Of a stretch of DNA of 64,000 nucleotides, positions 10,435 to 21,737 are shown one piece after another. The DNA comes from Akebia trifoliata (taxonomy: Eukaryota; Streptophyta; Magnoliopsida; Ranunculales; Lardizabalaceae), in assembly GCA_017979445.1 (NCBI GenBank), contig CM030705.1, forward strand, positions 17,749,040 to 17,813,039, read 5' to 3'. A model generated the notes under the pieces. It did not search any database and was not told where the DNA came from. It worked only from the letters and a program-made list of their open reading frames with translations. The translations under genes and the position numbers were made by a program. The stretch's first letter is position 1. Every line of letters starts with the position of its first letter.

Positions 10435-11280
10435 AAGGCATTGACGTTTTGTTCAATGGGGATTCCGAGAAGAAAAGTCCATTAGAGACCGTGCCAACAT
10501 CCATCAAAGTCAAAATCACTACTGACCAAGGGAACAAATCACCCTTTCCAAAGGGCATTGACTGGGCATCAGTCGTCATCCCACCGAGTTTGGGAGGGAC
10601 TGTGCCCCAACCTGACAACAACAACAATCAAACGGAGATCATGGTTATCTCCGAACCATCAACCAAATCACCCAACACATCACCCTTCACATCTCATCCG
10701 CCCCCTCAGAGTAGGGGAGACACTGCACAATTGGGAAGAGTTCCCATTGACATTTGAGGCTGTCGAGGCCTCCAAAAAAAACGCCGTTAGGCGGCACCAG
10801 TTTGCCCGAGGATCATAACGAGCCCTCGTCCTCGGGTAAAGACTGTTTTGAGGGCTCCCTATCTTTACTAATGCATGACTGTTCTTCTTATTTCAGATAT
10901 CCGGAAAATAGTACTCAAAAATCAAAAAAATCAAAAAGTCTTCAAAAACCAAAAAAATCAAAAAGTCTTCAAAAAACAAAAAAATCAAAAAGTTTTCAAA
11001 ATTTCAAAAAAACAGATATATTTCGAAAACCAAAAAAAGAGTTTTCTCAAAATTTAAGGGATTTGTCTCAAGCGAATGGACCTTTGGACAGAACAGAATA
11101 TGAAAAGGATGAGTATGACTTCGATCTTGAACTCGACTTCGATCTCATGGGAATTGAAGAAGAGTCTGAGGACGAAGTGGAATACCCTCCTAAAGAAATC
11201 AAGGACCTGTTAGAACGACATGAAAAAGGTGTTCAGCCAAACATTGAGGATACAGACTCAGTTAATCTCGGCACTGAAGA
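10435..11280 (+). pseudogene. Protease-RT linker
   Basis: Low-complexity coding linker. A run at about 10910-11035 repeats a roughly 27-bp unit rich in TCAAAAAG, giving Lys/Ser/Gln-rich peptide. An acidic segment (about 11095-11190, many D and E) precedes RT. Frames change near 10440 and 10750. Confidence 0.55.
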
Positions 11281-12249
11281 TGACCCACGTGTTGTGAAAA
11301 TCGGAGCCTTGCTAACCCCTCAGCAGAAAGAAGAAATGATTGAACTATTGCGTAACTATCAAGACATCTTCGCCTGGTCCTACAAAGATATGCCCGGTTT
11401 GGATACGGATCTTGTTGTTCATAAGTTGCCGATCGCACCTGGGAGCAAGCCGATCAAACAAAAGTTGAGAAGACTTAAGCCAGAATGGACACTCAAAGTC
11501 AAAGATGAAGTGATGAAACAGTTTCAAGCAGGATTTCTCGCCGTCTCCACATACCCCGAATGGCTAGCCAATGTCGTTCCGGTACCAAAGAAGGATGGGA
11601 AAGTAAGAATGTGTGTCGACTATCGGGATTTGAACAAAGCCAGTCCTAAGGACGATTTTCCACTACCTCATATCGACACTCTAGTCGATAGTACAGCGGG
11701 CATGGTATGTTCTCATTCATGGATGGTTTCTCCGGGTACAATCAGATAAAATGGCAGAAGAAGACCAAGAGAAAACAGCATTCATTACGCCCTGGGGTAC
11801 TTTTCATTACAAAGTTATGCCATTCGGGCTTAAAAATGCAGGGGCAACCTATCAACGTGCAATGACGGCTTTATTCCACGACATGATCCACAAGGAAATG
11901 GAAGTCTACGTAGATGATATGATCGCTAAATCGGGCATAGAAGAAGATCATCTGATAAATCTCAAGAAATTGTTCGACAGGCTAAGGAAATACAGCTTAA
12001 GGCTCAATCCAGCAAAGTGTGTCTTCGGGGCAACATCAGGCAAGTTATTGGGTTTTATCGTCAGTAGAAGAGGCATCGAGATAGATCCAGCAAAGACCAA
12101 GTACATTCTCGAAATGAAAGCACCGGTGTCAGAAAAGGATGTCCGAGCATTTCTGGGTAGAATACAGTATATCAGCAGGTTCATTGCGCAACTCACGCCT
12201 ATCTGTGAACCAGTATTTAAACTGCTCAGAAAAGATATGCCGAAAGCAT
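11281..12249 (+). pseudogene. pol: Reverse transcriptase of the Tat-like element
   Basis: Would copy element RNA into DNA. The N-terminal part (11281-11700) shows the Ty3/gypsy signature WLANVVPVPKKDGKVRMCVD; the second part (11751-12249) shows FGLKNAGATYQR, the catalytic YVDD box at about 11907-11918, and the LGFIVSRRGIEIDP and FLGRIQYISRFI motifs. A frameshift near 11700-11750 separates the two halves at the FSFMDGFSGY region and is followed by a stop. All catalytic residues are otherwise visible. Confidence 0.92.
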
Positions 12250-12790
12250 GGAACGAAGACTGTCAAGAAGCCTTCGACAAGATAAAGAAATATTTGCTCA
12301 ATCCACCGGTCTTGGTTCCTCCTACGCCAGGACGACCCTTACTGATGTACATCTCGGTTCCTCCTACGCCAGGACGACCCTTACTGATGTCAATCTCGGT
12401 TCAAGAAAAGTCTATGGGCTGTGTACTGGGACAACACGAGGATCAGGGAGAAAAGAGCAAGCCATTTACTATTCTCCAGCAAAAAGTTCACTGATTATGA
12501 GACAAAGTATTCGGCACTCGAGAAGAACTTGTTGTGCATTGGTCTGGGCATCTCAACGACTGCGCCACTACCTCCTCAGCTACTCGACTATGCTCATTGC
12601 TCGAATGGATCCGCTCAAGTATCTCTTTGAAAACCACAGCACTAACAGGTCGTACTGCAAAGTGGCAATTACTATTATCTGAGTTCGACATCACCTATGT
12701 CACTCAAAAGGCCATCAAGGGGCAAGCCATTGCCGACCATTTAGCCGAGCATCCATTACCTGATTACGAACCATTGAAGACAAACTTTCC
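12250..12790 (+). pseudogene. RNase H (first, gypsy type), frameshifted
   Basis: Follows RT directly (WNEDCQEAFDKIK). A 42-bp in-frame tandem duplication (12314-12355 and 12356-12397) inserts 14 residues near the start of the domain, where the first catalytic Asp would lie. TDYETKYSALEK at about 12490-12525 carries the conserved Glu; the remainder is spread over three frames, ending with AKWQLLLSEFDI and KGQAIADHLAEH. In this group the domain is usually followed by a second, archaeal-type RNase H, as here. Confidence 0.8.
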
Positions 12791-13225
12791 TGACGAAGCC
12801 AATATTGCTCACTGAGATTGAGGACGATGATGAAGAACCAGGTTGGAAAATGTATTTCGACGGAGCAGCAAATCAAAAAGGAAACGGAATAGGGGCAGTC
12901 TTGATCAAACCAGACAGGTCTCACGTGCCAATTGCAATCAGACTAAAATTCCAATGTTCCAACAACGAGGCTGAATACGAAGCGTGCCATAGCAGGGCTG
13001 AAAGCAGCACTGGATCTCGAGGTAGATGAGATCGATGTTTTCGGAGATTCAAGCCTAGTAGTCTATCAGACGACTGGAGAATGGAAGACTCGAGAGCAGA
13101 GATTGATCCTTACCACGAGTATCTAGAAGAACTAAGCTCATGCTTCGATAGAATCTCCTTCACTTATATGCCGAGAGCTAAGAATCAATTTGCTGATGCA
13201 CTAGCAACGCTCGCTTCCATGATCA
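12791..13225 (+). pseudogene. Second RNase H, archaeal type
   Basis: Shows MYFDGAANQKGNGIGAVLI (first catalytic Asp, about 12850-12905), NNEAEYEA (catalytic Glu, about 12960), GDSSLVVYQT (Asp, about 13040) and QFADALATLASM (about 13189-13222). This order is that of archaeal/plant-type RNase H acquired by Tat retrotransposons. A frame change near 12985 and others around 13080 break it. It presumably took over or doubled the tract-removal activity; that is family knowledge, not seen here. Confidence 0.85.
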
Positions 13226-14573
13226 GTATCTCAGAGGATTTAGTCATTGATCCTATTGAGATTGGACTTCAAGACGAGCCAGCTTACTGCCTACCCGTCG
13301 AAGTCGAAGAATCTGAAGAAAAACCTTGGTACTCAGACATCAAAGCCTACATCGAAGATCGAACTTTCCTATCAGATGCAACGTCTAATGATCGAAGGAC
13401 TATCCAGAAGCTAGCAGGCCAATTCTTCCTAAGCAATGGCATTCTGTACAAGAAATCACATCATGAAGTCTTACTCCGATGTGTGGCAGAACTAGAAGCA
13501 AAACGACTGATCGAAACCGTACATGGTGGAGTCTGCGGACCTCACATGAATGGTCACATGCTTGCTAAAAAGGTCATGAGAATGGGATATTACTGGACAA
13601 CCATGGAAAGTGACTGTTATCACACGTCCGTAAAAGCCATCTCTGCCAGATCTATGCCAATAAGATCAACGCGCCACCATCAGAATTGCACAATATGACT
13701 ACTCCTTGGCCCTTCTCACTCTGGGGCATGGACGTCATTGGACAGATTTCGCCAAAAGCTTCAAATGGGCACCGCTTCATCCTAGTCGCTATCGATTACT
13801 TTACGAAATGGGTAGAGGCCGCTTCTTATGCCAATGTCACAAAGAGCAGTGTTCTGAAGTTTGTCAAGAACAATATTATCTGCAGATATGGGCTTCCTAG
13901 TGGTTTAGTGACAGACAACGCCAAGAACTTCAAAAACAAGGACATGATCAAGATGTGCGAAGACTTTCAAATCACTCATCACAATTCTGTACCGTATAGA
14001 CCCAAAATGAAACGGAGCAGTTGAGGCCGCCAACAAGAATATCAAAAGAATCATCGAAAGATGGCAGTCACTTACAAAGATTGGCACGACATGTTGCCTT
14101 TCGCTCTTCATGCTTATCGAACTTCATTTCGAACTTCAACTGGGGCAACTCCGTACTCATTGGTGTATGGAATGGAAGCAGTCTTACCTGTCGAGGTCGA
14201 GATTCCCTCCCTCCGGATCTTAAAAGAAGCAGAGTTGGATGAAACAGAATGGGTTCAAGCTCGATTTGATCAACTAAATCTGATTGAAGAGAAGCGTCTC
14301 GCAGCTATCTGTCATGGTCAAATTTACCAACGGCGAATTGCACGAGCTTACAACAAGAAAGTCAAACCTCGGAATTTCTCACCAGGAGACCTGGTCTTGA
14401 AAAAGATCTTACCAATACAAGAAAATGCTAGGGGAAAATTCAGACCAAATTACGAGGGACCATTCATTGTGCAGAAGGTAATGACGGGAGGAGCTTTGAT
14501 CCTTACAGAAATGGACGGACAAGTCTTCCCTCAGCCGATCAATGCTGACACCGTTAAGAAGTACTACGCTTGA
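13226..14573 (+). pseudogene. int: Integrase of the Tat-like element
   Basis: Would insert the cDNA. The N-terminal zinc-binding region lies at about 13520-13670 (HGGVCGPHMNGHMLAKKV, then the Cys pair in another frame). The DDE core follows: WGMDVIG (13724-13744), DYFTKWVEAA (13794), VTDNAKNF (13909-13932) and a Glu near 14025, where one extra base breaks the frame. The C-terminal part (14061-14573) is open and includes the GPY/F-like module RGKFRPNYEGPFIVQK at about 14431-14480. It ends in TGA at 14571-14573. At least three frame breaks are visible. Confidence 0.88.
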
Positions 14574-15117
14574 GATCTGACCCTGAGATGACGAAAGGCC
14601 ATCTTTGCTATCCCAAACAAACTATCTAACCCTAGTCAACCCCTTTGAGCCATCACATTCATTTCTTAACCCAAGACTGGGGCAAGTCAATACTTCAAAA
14701 AAAAAAAAAAAAACAAAACAAAAACAAAAAAAAAGAGAAGAAAGTACTCCTGGCCCGCATGAGGATAAACTGTGAACGGCTAAAATACAAAAAAATCAAA
14801 AAAAAAAAAATTCAAAAACTCGGACATTTGATCTGAGCTCGACCCAAATCTCCAGCCTAAACAAGTTCGAGAGACGCTGGGAGGAGACATAGATCACCTT
14901 TTCGAAACAAAAATAGACGAACCCCATGTCTAACCCACTTTAGATAAACTCAGACCTTAACCTCTTTTGTACCTTTCCATCACACTTAGCCTTAGCCAAC
15001 ATTTCGTCCCACCAAAAGTCCTTTCAGATCAGGGAATGTTCTAAGGTATCATAATGACGGTGGCAGCACCAATGATCTTGCGACTTGGTCCGGACCCCAA
15101 AGTCTTGCTAGTCGTTG
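14574..15117 (+). other. 3' region of the Tat-like element, first part
   Basis: Non-coding, with A-rich tracts at 14698-14735 and 14788-14812. The phrase GGCCCGCATGAGGATAAACT (about 14752) recurs at about 15635. No gene seen. Confidence 0.5.
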
Positions 15118-15339
15118 GAAGATTCGAGAGGGGAGTCCAGGTCGGATATTCGAAAAAAAAGAGTACTCGAAGTATAGAGTAATTGATCTCGCGGCTCAAC
15201 TTGAGTTGCCGAGCCACGAATAGTCGTCAGCAAACTCGAGAGGGGAATCTAGATCTGTTACTCAAGAAAGAGTACCACTACAAGAGTAGAGTCGCCGATC
15301 TCGCAGCTCAACTTGAGTCACCAAGCCACAAAGACACAG
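15118..15339 (+). repeat. Two tandem units of about 112 bp
   Basis: Each unit contains TCGAGAGGGGA(A/G)TC, a GAGTA-rich middle, and GATCTCGC(G/A)GCTCAACTTGA. First unit 15118-15229, second 15231-15339, with several substitutions between them. Confidence 0.7.
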
Positions 15340-16012
15340 AGGCTCCAAACAATATTTGCAATGTAAAAATCCAAAAAAATACAAGCATAGTCTGAAAGGG
15401 CATAGTGAAAACCCGAGAGGGCGCTATGAGTAAAAAAATCAGACTATGGCAAGATCAAAGCCACCGGCACGATGAAAACCTGAAAGGGCATCGATGCGCA
15501 AAAATGTGGAAACCGGGTCTGGTGAAAACCGTAACTGGCACCAGGGGCAATAAGGGACAAACAAAAAAAAAAATACAAAAATAAAAAAAAAACAACAAAA
15601 AAACAAAAAACAAAAAAAAAAAAAAAGAACTCCTGGCCCGCATGAGTATAAACTGTGAACGGTAAGAAAATTTCCCAAAATCCCACGCTCAATCGATATT
15701 CACCCAGCACTGGGGCACTGGGGATGACTCTAAAAAGAGCCTGAGAACCGCTGACATCCATATCCTCAGTAGTTGGCAAGAACACAAATATCATCGAGAT
15801 AACAAAGGTTTTTCGAAAAGTCTTCATATTTTGGATCTACAATATCAATTCGACAAAGACAAATCACTAAAAATTCAAATGCTTTCAAAACTACTATTTT
15901 GGCCAATGATGAAAAGTCTAGGACTTATTCAAACATCATGTTTTCAAAGCAATAGATACACCTGAGGCCAAGTAAATAAAAAACCTATTTTCTTTTCATA
16001 AAAAAAAAAAAA

Positions 16013-16048
<36 letters not shown>

Positions 16049-16590
16049 AGAAATTTGTGCCTCTCTTCTAAGGCACAAATTCAGGCAACTTTCTCCATCA
16101 TCACCACCTCAGTATCTGAAACATCGTGACTCACCAGGGAAGACGTGAAGGCATCAGAACAGGGACCATGAGCAAGCCTCCCCCTGAGATCACTTTCCAG
16201 GCCTACTGAGGGGAACCATTGTGGGTACATAACCTTAATCATGCTGATGAGATTCTAAAGATGAGTACATTCAAACATTCCCAAGGAGGATTGAGCCAAA
16301 ACCATTTGGATTGAAATCAGAAGCTTCTCGAGAAACTGTCGTTGTTATCATGAATCACATTAACCTTGTTAATATCCTTATGGATGTGAATCAGTGGCCC
16401 ATCGTGTTTTCTAACATTGTTTCAAGAGCAATGACTCTTGAGGTCGTACCAACAGGCTAGCAGAAAACTATAATGGAATCCTCCAAGTGATGACAGCAGA
16501 ATTTCAAAGTCCCTCCACCTCTGATTTCGACTTGAGAGAGTTTCTTTGTAAGGTATTGTAAACAACATACCGAGGGGATTAGCTTGTGTT
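15340..16590 (+). other. 3' region of the Tat-like element, middle part
   Basis: Contains three phrases of the form TGAAAACC(C/T)GA near 15402, 15471 and 15520, an A-rich tract at 15562-15624, and a longer one at 15999-16046. A 280-bp stretch around 16050-16330 is unique. No coding signal. Confidence 0.5.
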
Positions 16591-16970
16591 CCAACAGCAA
16601 AACTCTCTCTTGGACCAGTGACAGCTGTTAACAACCATATTGCATGTGGTCCAGCGACAGCAAAACTCTCTCTCGGATCAGTGACAGCTGTTAACAACCA
16701 TATTGCATGTGGTCCAGCGACAGTAAAACTCTCTCTCGGATCAGTGACAGCTGTTAACAACCATATTGCTTATGGTCCAGCGACAGCAAAACTCTCTCTC
16801 GGATCAGTGACAGCTGTTAACAACCATATTGCATGTGGTCCAACAACAACAAAACTCTCTCTTGGACCAGTGACAGTTATTAACAACCATATTGCATATG
16901 GTCCAGCGACAGCAAAACTCTCTCTTAGATCTGTGGCAACTGTTAACAATCATATTGCTTGCACCATTGA
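16591..16970 (+). repeat. 3' array: about six 63-bp units
   Basis: Five full units and partial ends, period 63 bp (16618, 16681, 16744, 16807, 16870, 16933). The unit contains CAGCTGTTAACAACCATATT and TGGTCCAGCGACAG. Since 63 is a multiple of three, one frame stays open (16618-17190) with a 21-residue repeat beginning TAVNNHIACGP. In each unit GGACCA or GGATCA can pair with the following TGGTCC. Confidence 0.88.
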
Positions 16971-16987
16971 GAATCAAATGCATCATT

Positions 16988-16989
16988 AC

Positions 16990-17020
<31 letters not shown>

Positions 17021-17147
17021 AAAAATCAAAAAATCAAAAAATCAAAAATCAAAAATCAAAAATCAAAAATCAAAAAAATCAAAAAATCAAAAAAAAAAAA
17101 AAAAATCAAAAAAAAAAAAAAAAAATTAACAAATCGAAAAAAAAACA
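16988..17147 (+). repeat. A-rich (TCAAAAA)n low-complexity tract
   Basis: Poly-A followed by TCAAAAA/TCAAAAAA units, probably a degenerate microsatellite inside the element. Confidence 0.85.
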
Positions 17148-17433
17148 GCATTTTTGCAAAAGCTCAACTCATTTGTCCAAGACTTGTTAGAAAACTCCTG
17201 CTTCAAAGTTTTTCTCCAAACTACCACAAATCCGAGACCCCACACGAGCTCCGCGCCACGAGGTTGAGGAAATCAAAAGGCTCACCCTGTCAGACCCCGT
17301 GCTTGGGTAGCCACTTCTTACCATCAAATTTGTCAAATCAAATCAGTGTTTTCAAACTTGTCTGAGCAAAATCCTCGGGCCCGTACAAATCAGGGTTTCG
17401 TCTATTCTTTGCAGTTCTTTGCTCGCAAATCCT

Positions 17434-17448
17434 GCAAAGAGGGGCAGC
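17434..17448 (+). other. Polypurine tract (PPT)
   Basis: GCAAAGAGGGGCAGC directly precedes the 3' LTR. It is the expected plus-strand primer site. Confidence 0.8.
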
Positions 17449-19053
17449 TGTAGACACCCAAATTTGATCGGGCCCTCGATGCAAAATGCCCCAAAAATCG
17501 TAAAAATTGGAATGGGCTCCGAGGCCCAAACCTATAAAAATCCAATGAATTTTGTAATTCATTTTTCAATAAATGGCCCAAGGCTTCTTACGTAGCCCAC
17601 GGACCAAAAACTAGTCCACTCAACTCAATCCCCAAACCCATTTTTATTTAACCAAACCCAAGCCCAATCTAACATAAGCCCAAACCATTCAACCTAAACC
17701 CAATCCAACTTAAACCTAATCCAACCTAAGCCCAACTCATAACCAAAGCCCAATCCACTATCCAAATCCAATCCAACCCATCATCATCACATCAAACCAA
17801 TCACCAAGAGATGACACATGTCATCATCCCCTTCCACCTCCCTCATCTAACCAACCAACCAACCAACTCCATTACTTCCCTCCAAAAATTAATTCAACCC
17901 ATAACCCTACCCTAACCTATCCTACCCATTCTCTCAAATCAAACACTCATAACCTATCACCCTCCCCTAATCTACCCCCATCATTTCCTACAAAACCCAT
18001 CTCTACAATCTACACCTACACCTATCATCTCAAATCAAACACTCATCCTATCATATCAACTCATCTCAACCCTTCATTTCCACCCACTTTGACACATGTC
18101 ATCATCTCCCTCACCCTCCCAAAATATCATCAACCACCTCATTAAATCATCCATTCTCTTAAACCAAACACCATTTAATCACAACTACTACCTTAAACTC
18201 ACCTCACCAAACACTCAACCCAAATGGGTTGGGTTGGATCCAAACCATTTGGGTCAAAACTCACCCATTTAACCTTCTTACACAAATACCCCTCAAATCC
18301 CATCAATTTACACATACCCTTCTCTTAAACCCCATACCATTCTACCACTTCCCAATCTTTCACCCAACTCTACCCCTAAAATAACCCCACAATCTCTATA
18401 AAACCCCATCACTCTCAACTCTCAATCCCTAATGAAAACTTGATAAGAAAATCCTCCACAATCAAAACTCTCTACTCTACTCTCAACACCTCACCCTCAA
18501 CTCAACTCACTCTCCTACAACTTCAAGCAAGTCCAAGCCAACTCAAAGGAAGGTCAAAGGAAGTCAAGGAAGGGTCAAGGTGGGTTCAACAAAAGGAACA
18601 CCCCCTCTACATCCCCTCTTCTACTTCCCCTTTTCCCACACTTTGCACACACCACAATGATTTGAGTCCTTCAAGGGCCCCTTTTTCAATAAGGGTGCCC
18701 TCAATGGACTAAATCTATATCAAAGCCCCTCACACTTGAGGGCACACCTCAAACCATTTTCGATTTTATTTTCTTTATTTTAAAAATGACCGGATCCGAG
18801 GTTACCACCTATGGTGGGTGGAGTAGGATGCCTAACACCTTCCCTACTCCATAAATGGACCCCCTTACCTTGAATCAAAGGTTGGACCACATGCATTATC
18901 CTACGAGAGTCATCACATCAAAAATGACTTAATTTTCAAAAAACGAGACATCGGGTGACCATTCACACCCAATTCCATACTTGAATGGTGGCGACTCCAA
19001 AACACCCCAAAGTGGAGGGAGATTTGAAGAACACTCAAAACCCCGTGTCCACA
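17449..19053 (+). repeat. 3' LTR of the Tat-like element
   Basis: 1605 bp, about 99.7% identical to the 5' LTR by eye. Differences noticed: T/A near 1064 of the left copy, one A lost in the TATA A-run, T/G in the segment near 1613, T/C in the run near 1799, and G/A near 1930. Contains the same two hairpins and PBS-like box. GTTAG follows at 19054-19058. Confidence 0.97.
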
Positions 19054-19058
19054 GTTAG

Positions 19059-20151
19059 AATGTGCTTTAGAATCAATGGAAACCACCTCTAATGAATTGA
19101 AAGGCAATAAATCAGAAAACATCATGACTAACATCCACAAAAAGCTTTTGAACTCGACAGTGACGAAGGGCTTCTTATTGAAAACCCGATGCTAACCAGA
19201 CAAATGACTCAGTTGAAAATAACTTTGAAGATTATTCAAGGAATTGAATAAGTCACAATAATTATTGACGCACAAAATCTTATTCCTAAAGCCTGAGTAC
19301 CTAACAAGTTCGTAATGCCAAAAATAGATAAATTCAACATGTGAGCTACATGTGACTTCTGGGACTCAATGATGAACAAATGATATTACTCTTTCAACAC
19401 ACCTTGTCTGGGTCAATATTACGCTGGCTAATATCTTAAGATCCGACTACCATCAAGATATGAGAGAATATGTCGAAATTGTTATGGCATTAGTACAAGT
19501 ACAATACTAAAATTGAGACTTCTCGAAGAGACCTAAAAGTAACGAAACAAAAAAACGAGGAAACCTTCACGAATTTCATTAGTCGTTGAATGACTAAGGC
19601 TGCACAAATGTTGGATAGGCCCTTAGAAAAGGAACATATAGCCATCATGTTGAAAAACATCACTTAGGGGTATACCCAGCACCTGGTAGCCCCATACCTC
19701 CCTACTTTTGAATATTTACTATAAGCTGGTAGTTAACTCGAAGATGTTTTTGCCTCTAGAATCCTTATCGACCCTTCGGATAACAAGTCCAAGAAACCTT
19801 TCACCAACTTCAAGCCCAATATAGACCATCTTCATGAAGTCAACGCATCCGCCACTTATACCCAGCCTACTAAGCAAGCCATTCCTGGACATCCTCGACC
19901 TTGTCAACAATTCATTAATTTTGGGATTCCCTTAGTATAATTTTTCAAAAACTACTAAAAAGGATCTCATCCTTACCCTCTAACCTTGATATTTGCCAAA
20001 TCTTCTCCTAACCTCACACAATCCAAACCTATTTTATGAGTACCACTAAAACCATGGCTACCTTACTGATCAGTGCATCACTCTTTGTCACATCAGTAAA
20101 GACCTTGTCAATGTAAAGAAGGTTACGGTCTCTACTCCCATACAACCAAGT
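19059..20151 (+). pseudogene. Old Ty3/gypsy gag, middle piece
   Basis: Resumes the sequence interrupted at 486. In a mostly consistent forward frame, fragments such as VPNKFVMPKIDKFN (about 19305), EETFTNFISR (about 19557) and AAQMLDRPLEKEHIAIMLKN (about 19600) follow gag order of Tat/Athila-type elements. Many stops and indels. Near 20030-20130 a zinc-knuckle-like region is recognisable only by spacing. The solo LTR at 20157 interrupts it. Confidence 0.55.
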
Positions 20152-20156
20152 ATTAC

Positions 20157-21732
20157 TGTAGACACCCCATTTTTGCATCCGCCTGATTAATCAAGTCGTC
20201 AACCCGATCGCAAAGGTTCCCAATGATGGATGTCTATTCCAATACTTTATTTTGTTACCAGATATGTTTCAGAAATCCGGATGAGGTATCTCGAACTGAC
20301 AAAACTTAGAAACCACGCTACGCTAGGAAAATACGACCCCAGAAACATAGAAATCATCATCTTGCAAACCAAAAAGAAGCTTCACGATAAAAATCACTAA
20401 AAATGATTAAATTATCAAAATACCCCTAACCTCAAAACAACCCTAGAGCCTACGTTATGCTTAGGAAAACTCTCTCGAACACATAAAATAACAAATCGGA
20501 ACCAAATAAATCATTTTACCAATTTTAACAGAATTTGACAAAATTACGAAAATGCCCTTCATAAAGTTCACAATAATTTCACATAAAAATTTTCATAAAT
20601 GACACAAACCAACATTCTCATTGAATTCCTTACGAAAAACTGATTCTAAAACATCTTAGAACATTAAAAACCGACTTGAAACGTGAAAAGTCCTCTCCGG
20701 GGGCAAAACGGTAATTTCACAATTTTCATAATTAAAAAATTCGAAATTAATAAATAAAATATTAAATAATTAAAGTGAAAAATTAATGAAATTAATTTAA
20801 AAAATTGAACATAAAAAATCGATTAATTGGACTCTCAGGCAAAATTGTTGAGGGTTCGTGGGATATTTCTTTAAGGACCCCTCCATTTGGGGGTCCAAAG
20901 AATTAAAGATATAATAGAAAGGGGTTCTCCAAAAATTTAAAATCAATCAAGCAAGACTAAAGTCAAGATATTAAAGTCAATCAAATAAAACCAAAGTCAA
21001 AATTAAAGTCAATTAAGCAAGACTAGAGTCAAGTATTAAAGTCAATCTCATAAGACTAAAGTCAAAACCCTAATTGAAATCCTAAAAGAAACCCTAATCA
21101 AACCCTAATGCTTCTAAAAACTTTATAAATAGGAGCCTCCACACCCTATTTTCGTATCAAAGAAAAAACCCTAGTAAAAGTAGGTAAAGAAGCCTCCATA
21201 GCCTCCCCAAAACCCTGATTTTGGAGCCCCAACTCCTTCCCTAACACCCTACTCCGATTTTAGCCTAAAAAACACCCAAAAATCTCTCAAAAACATCCCA
21301 AAAATCTACAACAAATTTGAAGCACTCAGATCCAAGAAGGAGATACCTTACCTCGGAGATCAGGAATCAGATCCGGAGATAGAACGTACTAAGGAATACG
21401 GTACAAGGAGCCATTCTAACTAGATCTGAGGGAATAACACTTTTGCAGATCAAAGGCAATTTTTATTTTTTATTTTTTTTAATCTAGGTTTATCATTAGC
21501 AATGTAGATCTATTTGGGATAAGTAGAGACCGGTATTGGCTGGGCGGGGTTGGTGCCTAACACCTTCCAACCCCGTAACATGATCCCCGGGTTCAGATTT
21601 CTATAGTAGATTAGTTCTTTTTATCCATTGTAGGGTCAATTTGGTTCCTAGACCGTAATAACTAGGTGGCGACTCCCAAACCTCAAGGGTCAAAAGCGGA
21701 TCCGCGCACCCCGCGGATCGAGGGCGCTTTCA
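20157..21732 (+). repeat. Solo LTR, 1576 bp (Tat-type)
   Basis: Starts TGTAGACACC, ends TTTCA, and is flanked by ATTAC on both sides (20152-20156, 21733-21737) with no internal region, so it is a solo LTR left by LTR-LTR recombination. TATAAATA box at 21124-21131. It carries hairpin CGGGGTTGG/CCAACCCCG with loop TGCCTAACACCTT (21545-21575), then CCTAG/CTAGG followed by the box TGGCGACTCC (21647-21676). Body sequence is unlike the 487 element, so it is a different family. Confidence 0.93.
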
Positions 21733-21737
21733 ATTAC

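Larger units (their letters stand above)
487..19053 (+). mobile_element. Full-length Tat-like Ty3/gypsy LTR retrotransposon, 18.6 kb
   Basis: Bounded by two LTRs of 1606 and 1605 bp that start TGTAGACACC and end CCACA, and flanked by the direct repeat GTTAG (482-486 and 19054-19058). Order: 5' LTR, PBS, 4.7 kb leader with three tandem arrays, gag, proline-rich and charged linker, protease, G-patch-like segment, RT, RNase H, archaeal-type RNase H, integrase, 2.9 kb 3' region with another array, PPT, 3' LTR. Large size, dual RNase H and this domain order are known marks of the Tat/Ogre/Retand group. By eye the LTRs differ at about four substitutions and one 1-bp indel, which points to a recent insertion. 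In contrast gag, protease, RT, RNase H and integrase each carry frameshifts or stops, so this copy cannot encode an intact polyprotein. Confidence 0.95.

Noticed and set aside
10875..11057. Lys/Asn-rich short ORF
   Set aside because: Alternate frame of the A-rich linker before RT.
16618..17190. 190-codon ORF with 21-residue repeats as a gene
   Set aside because: Explained by a 63-bp tandem repeat followed by an A-rich microsatellite; no homologue recognised.
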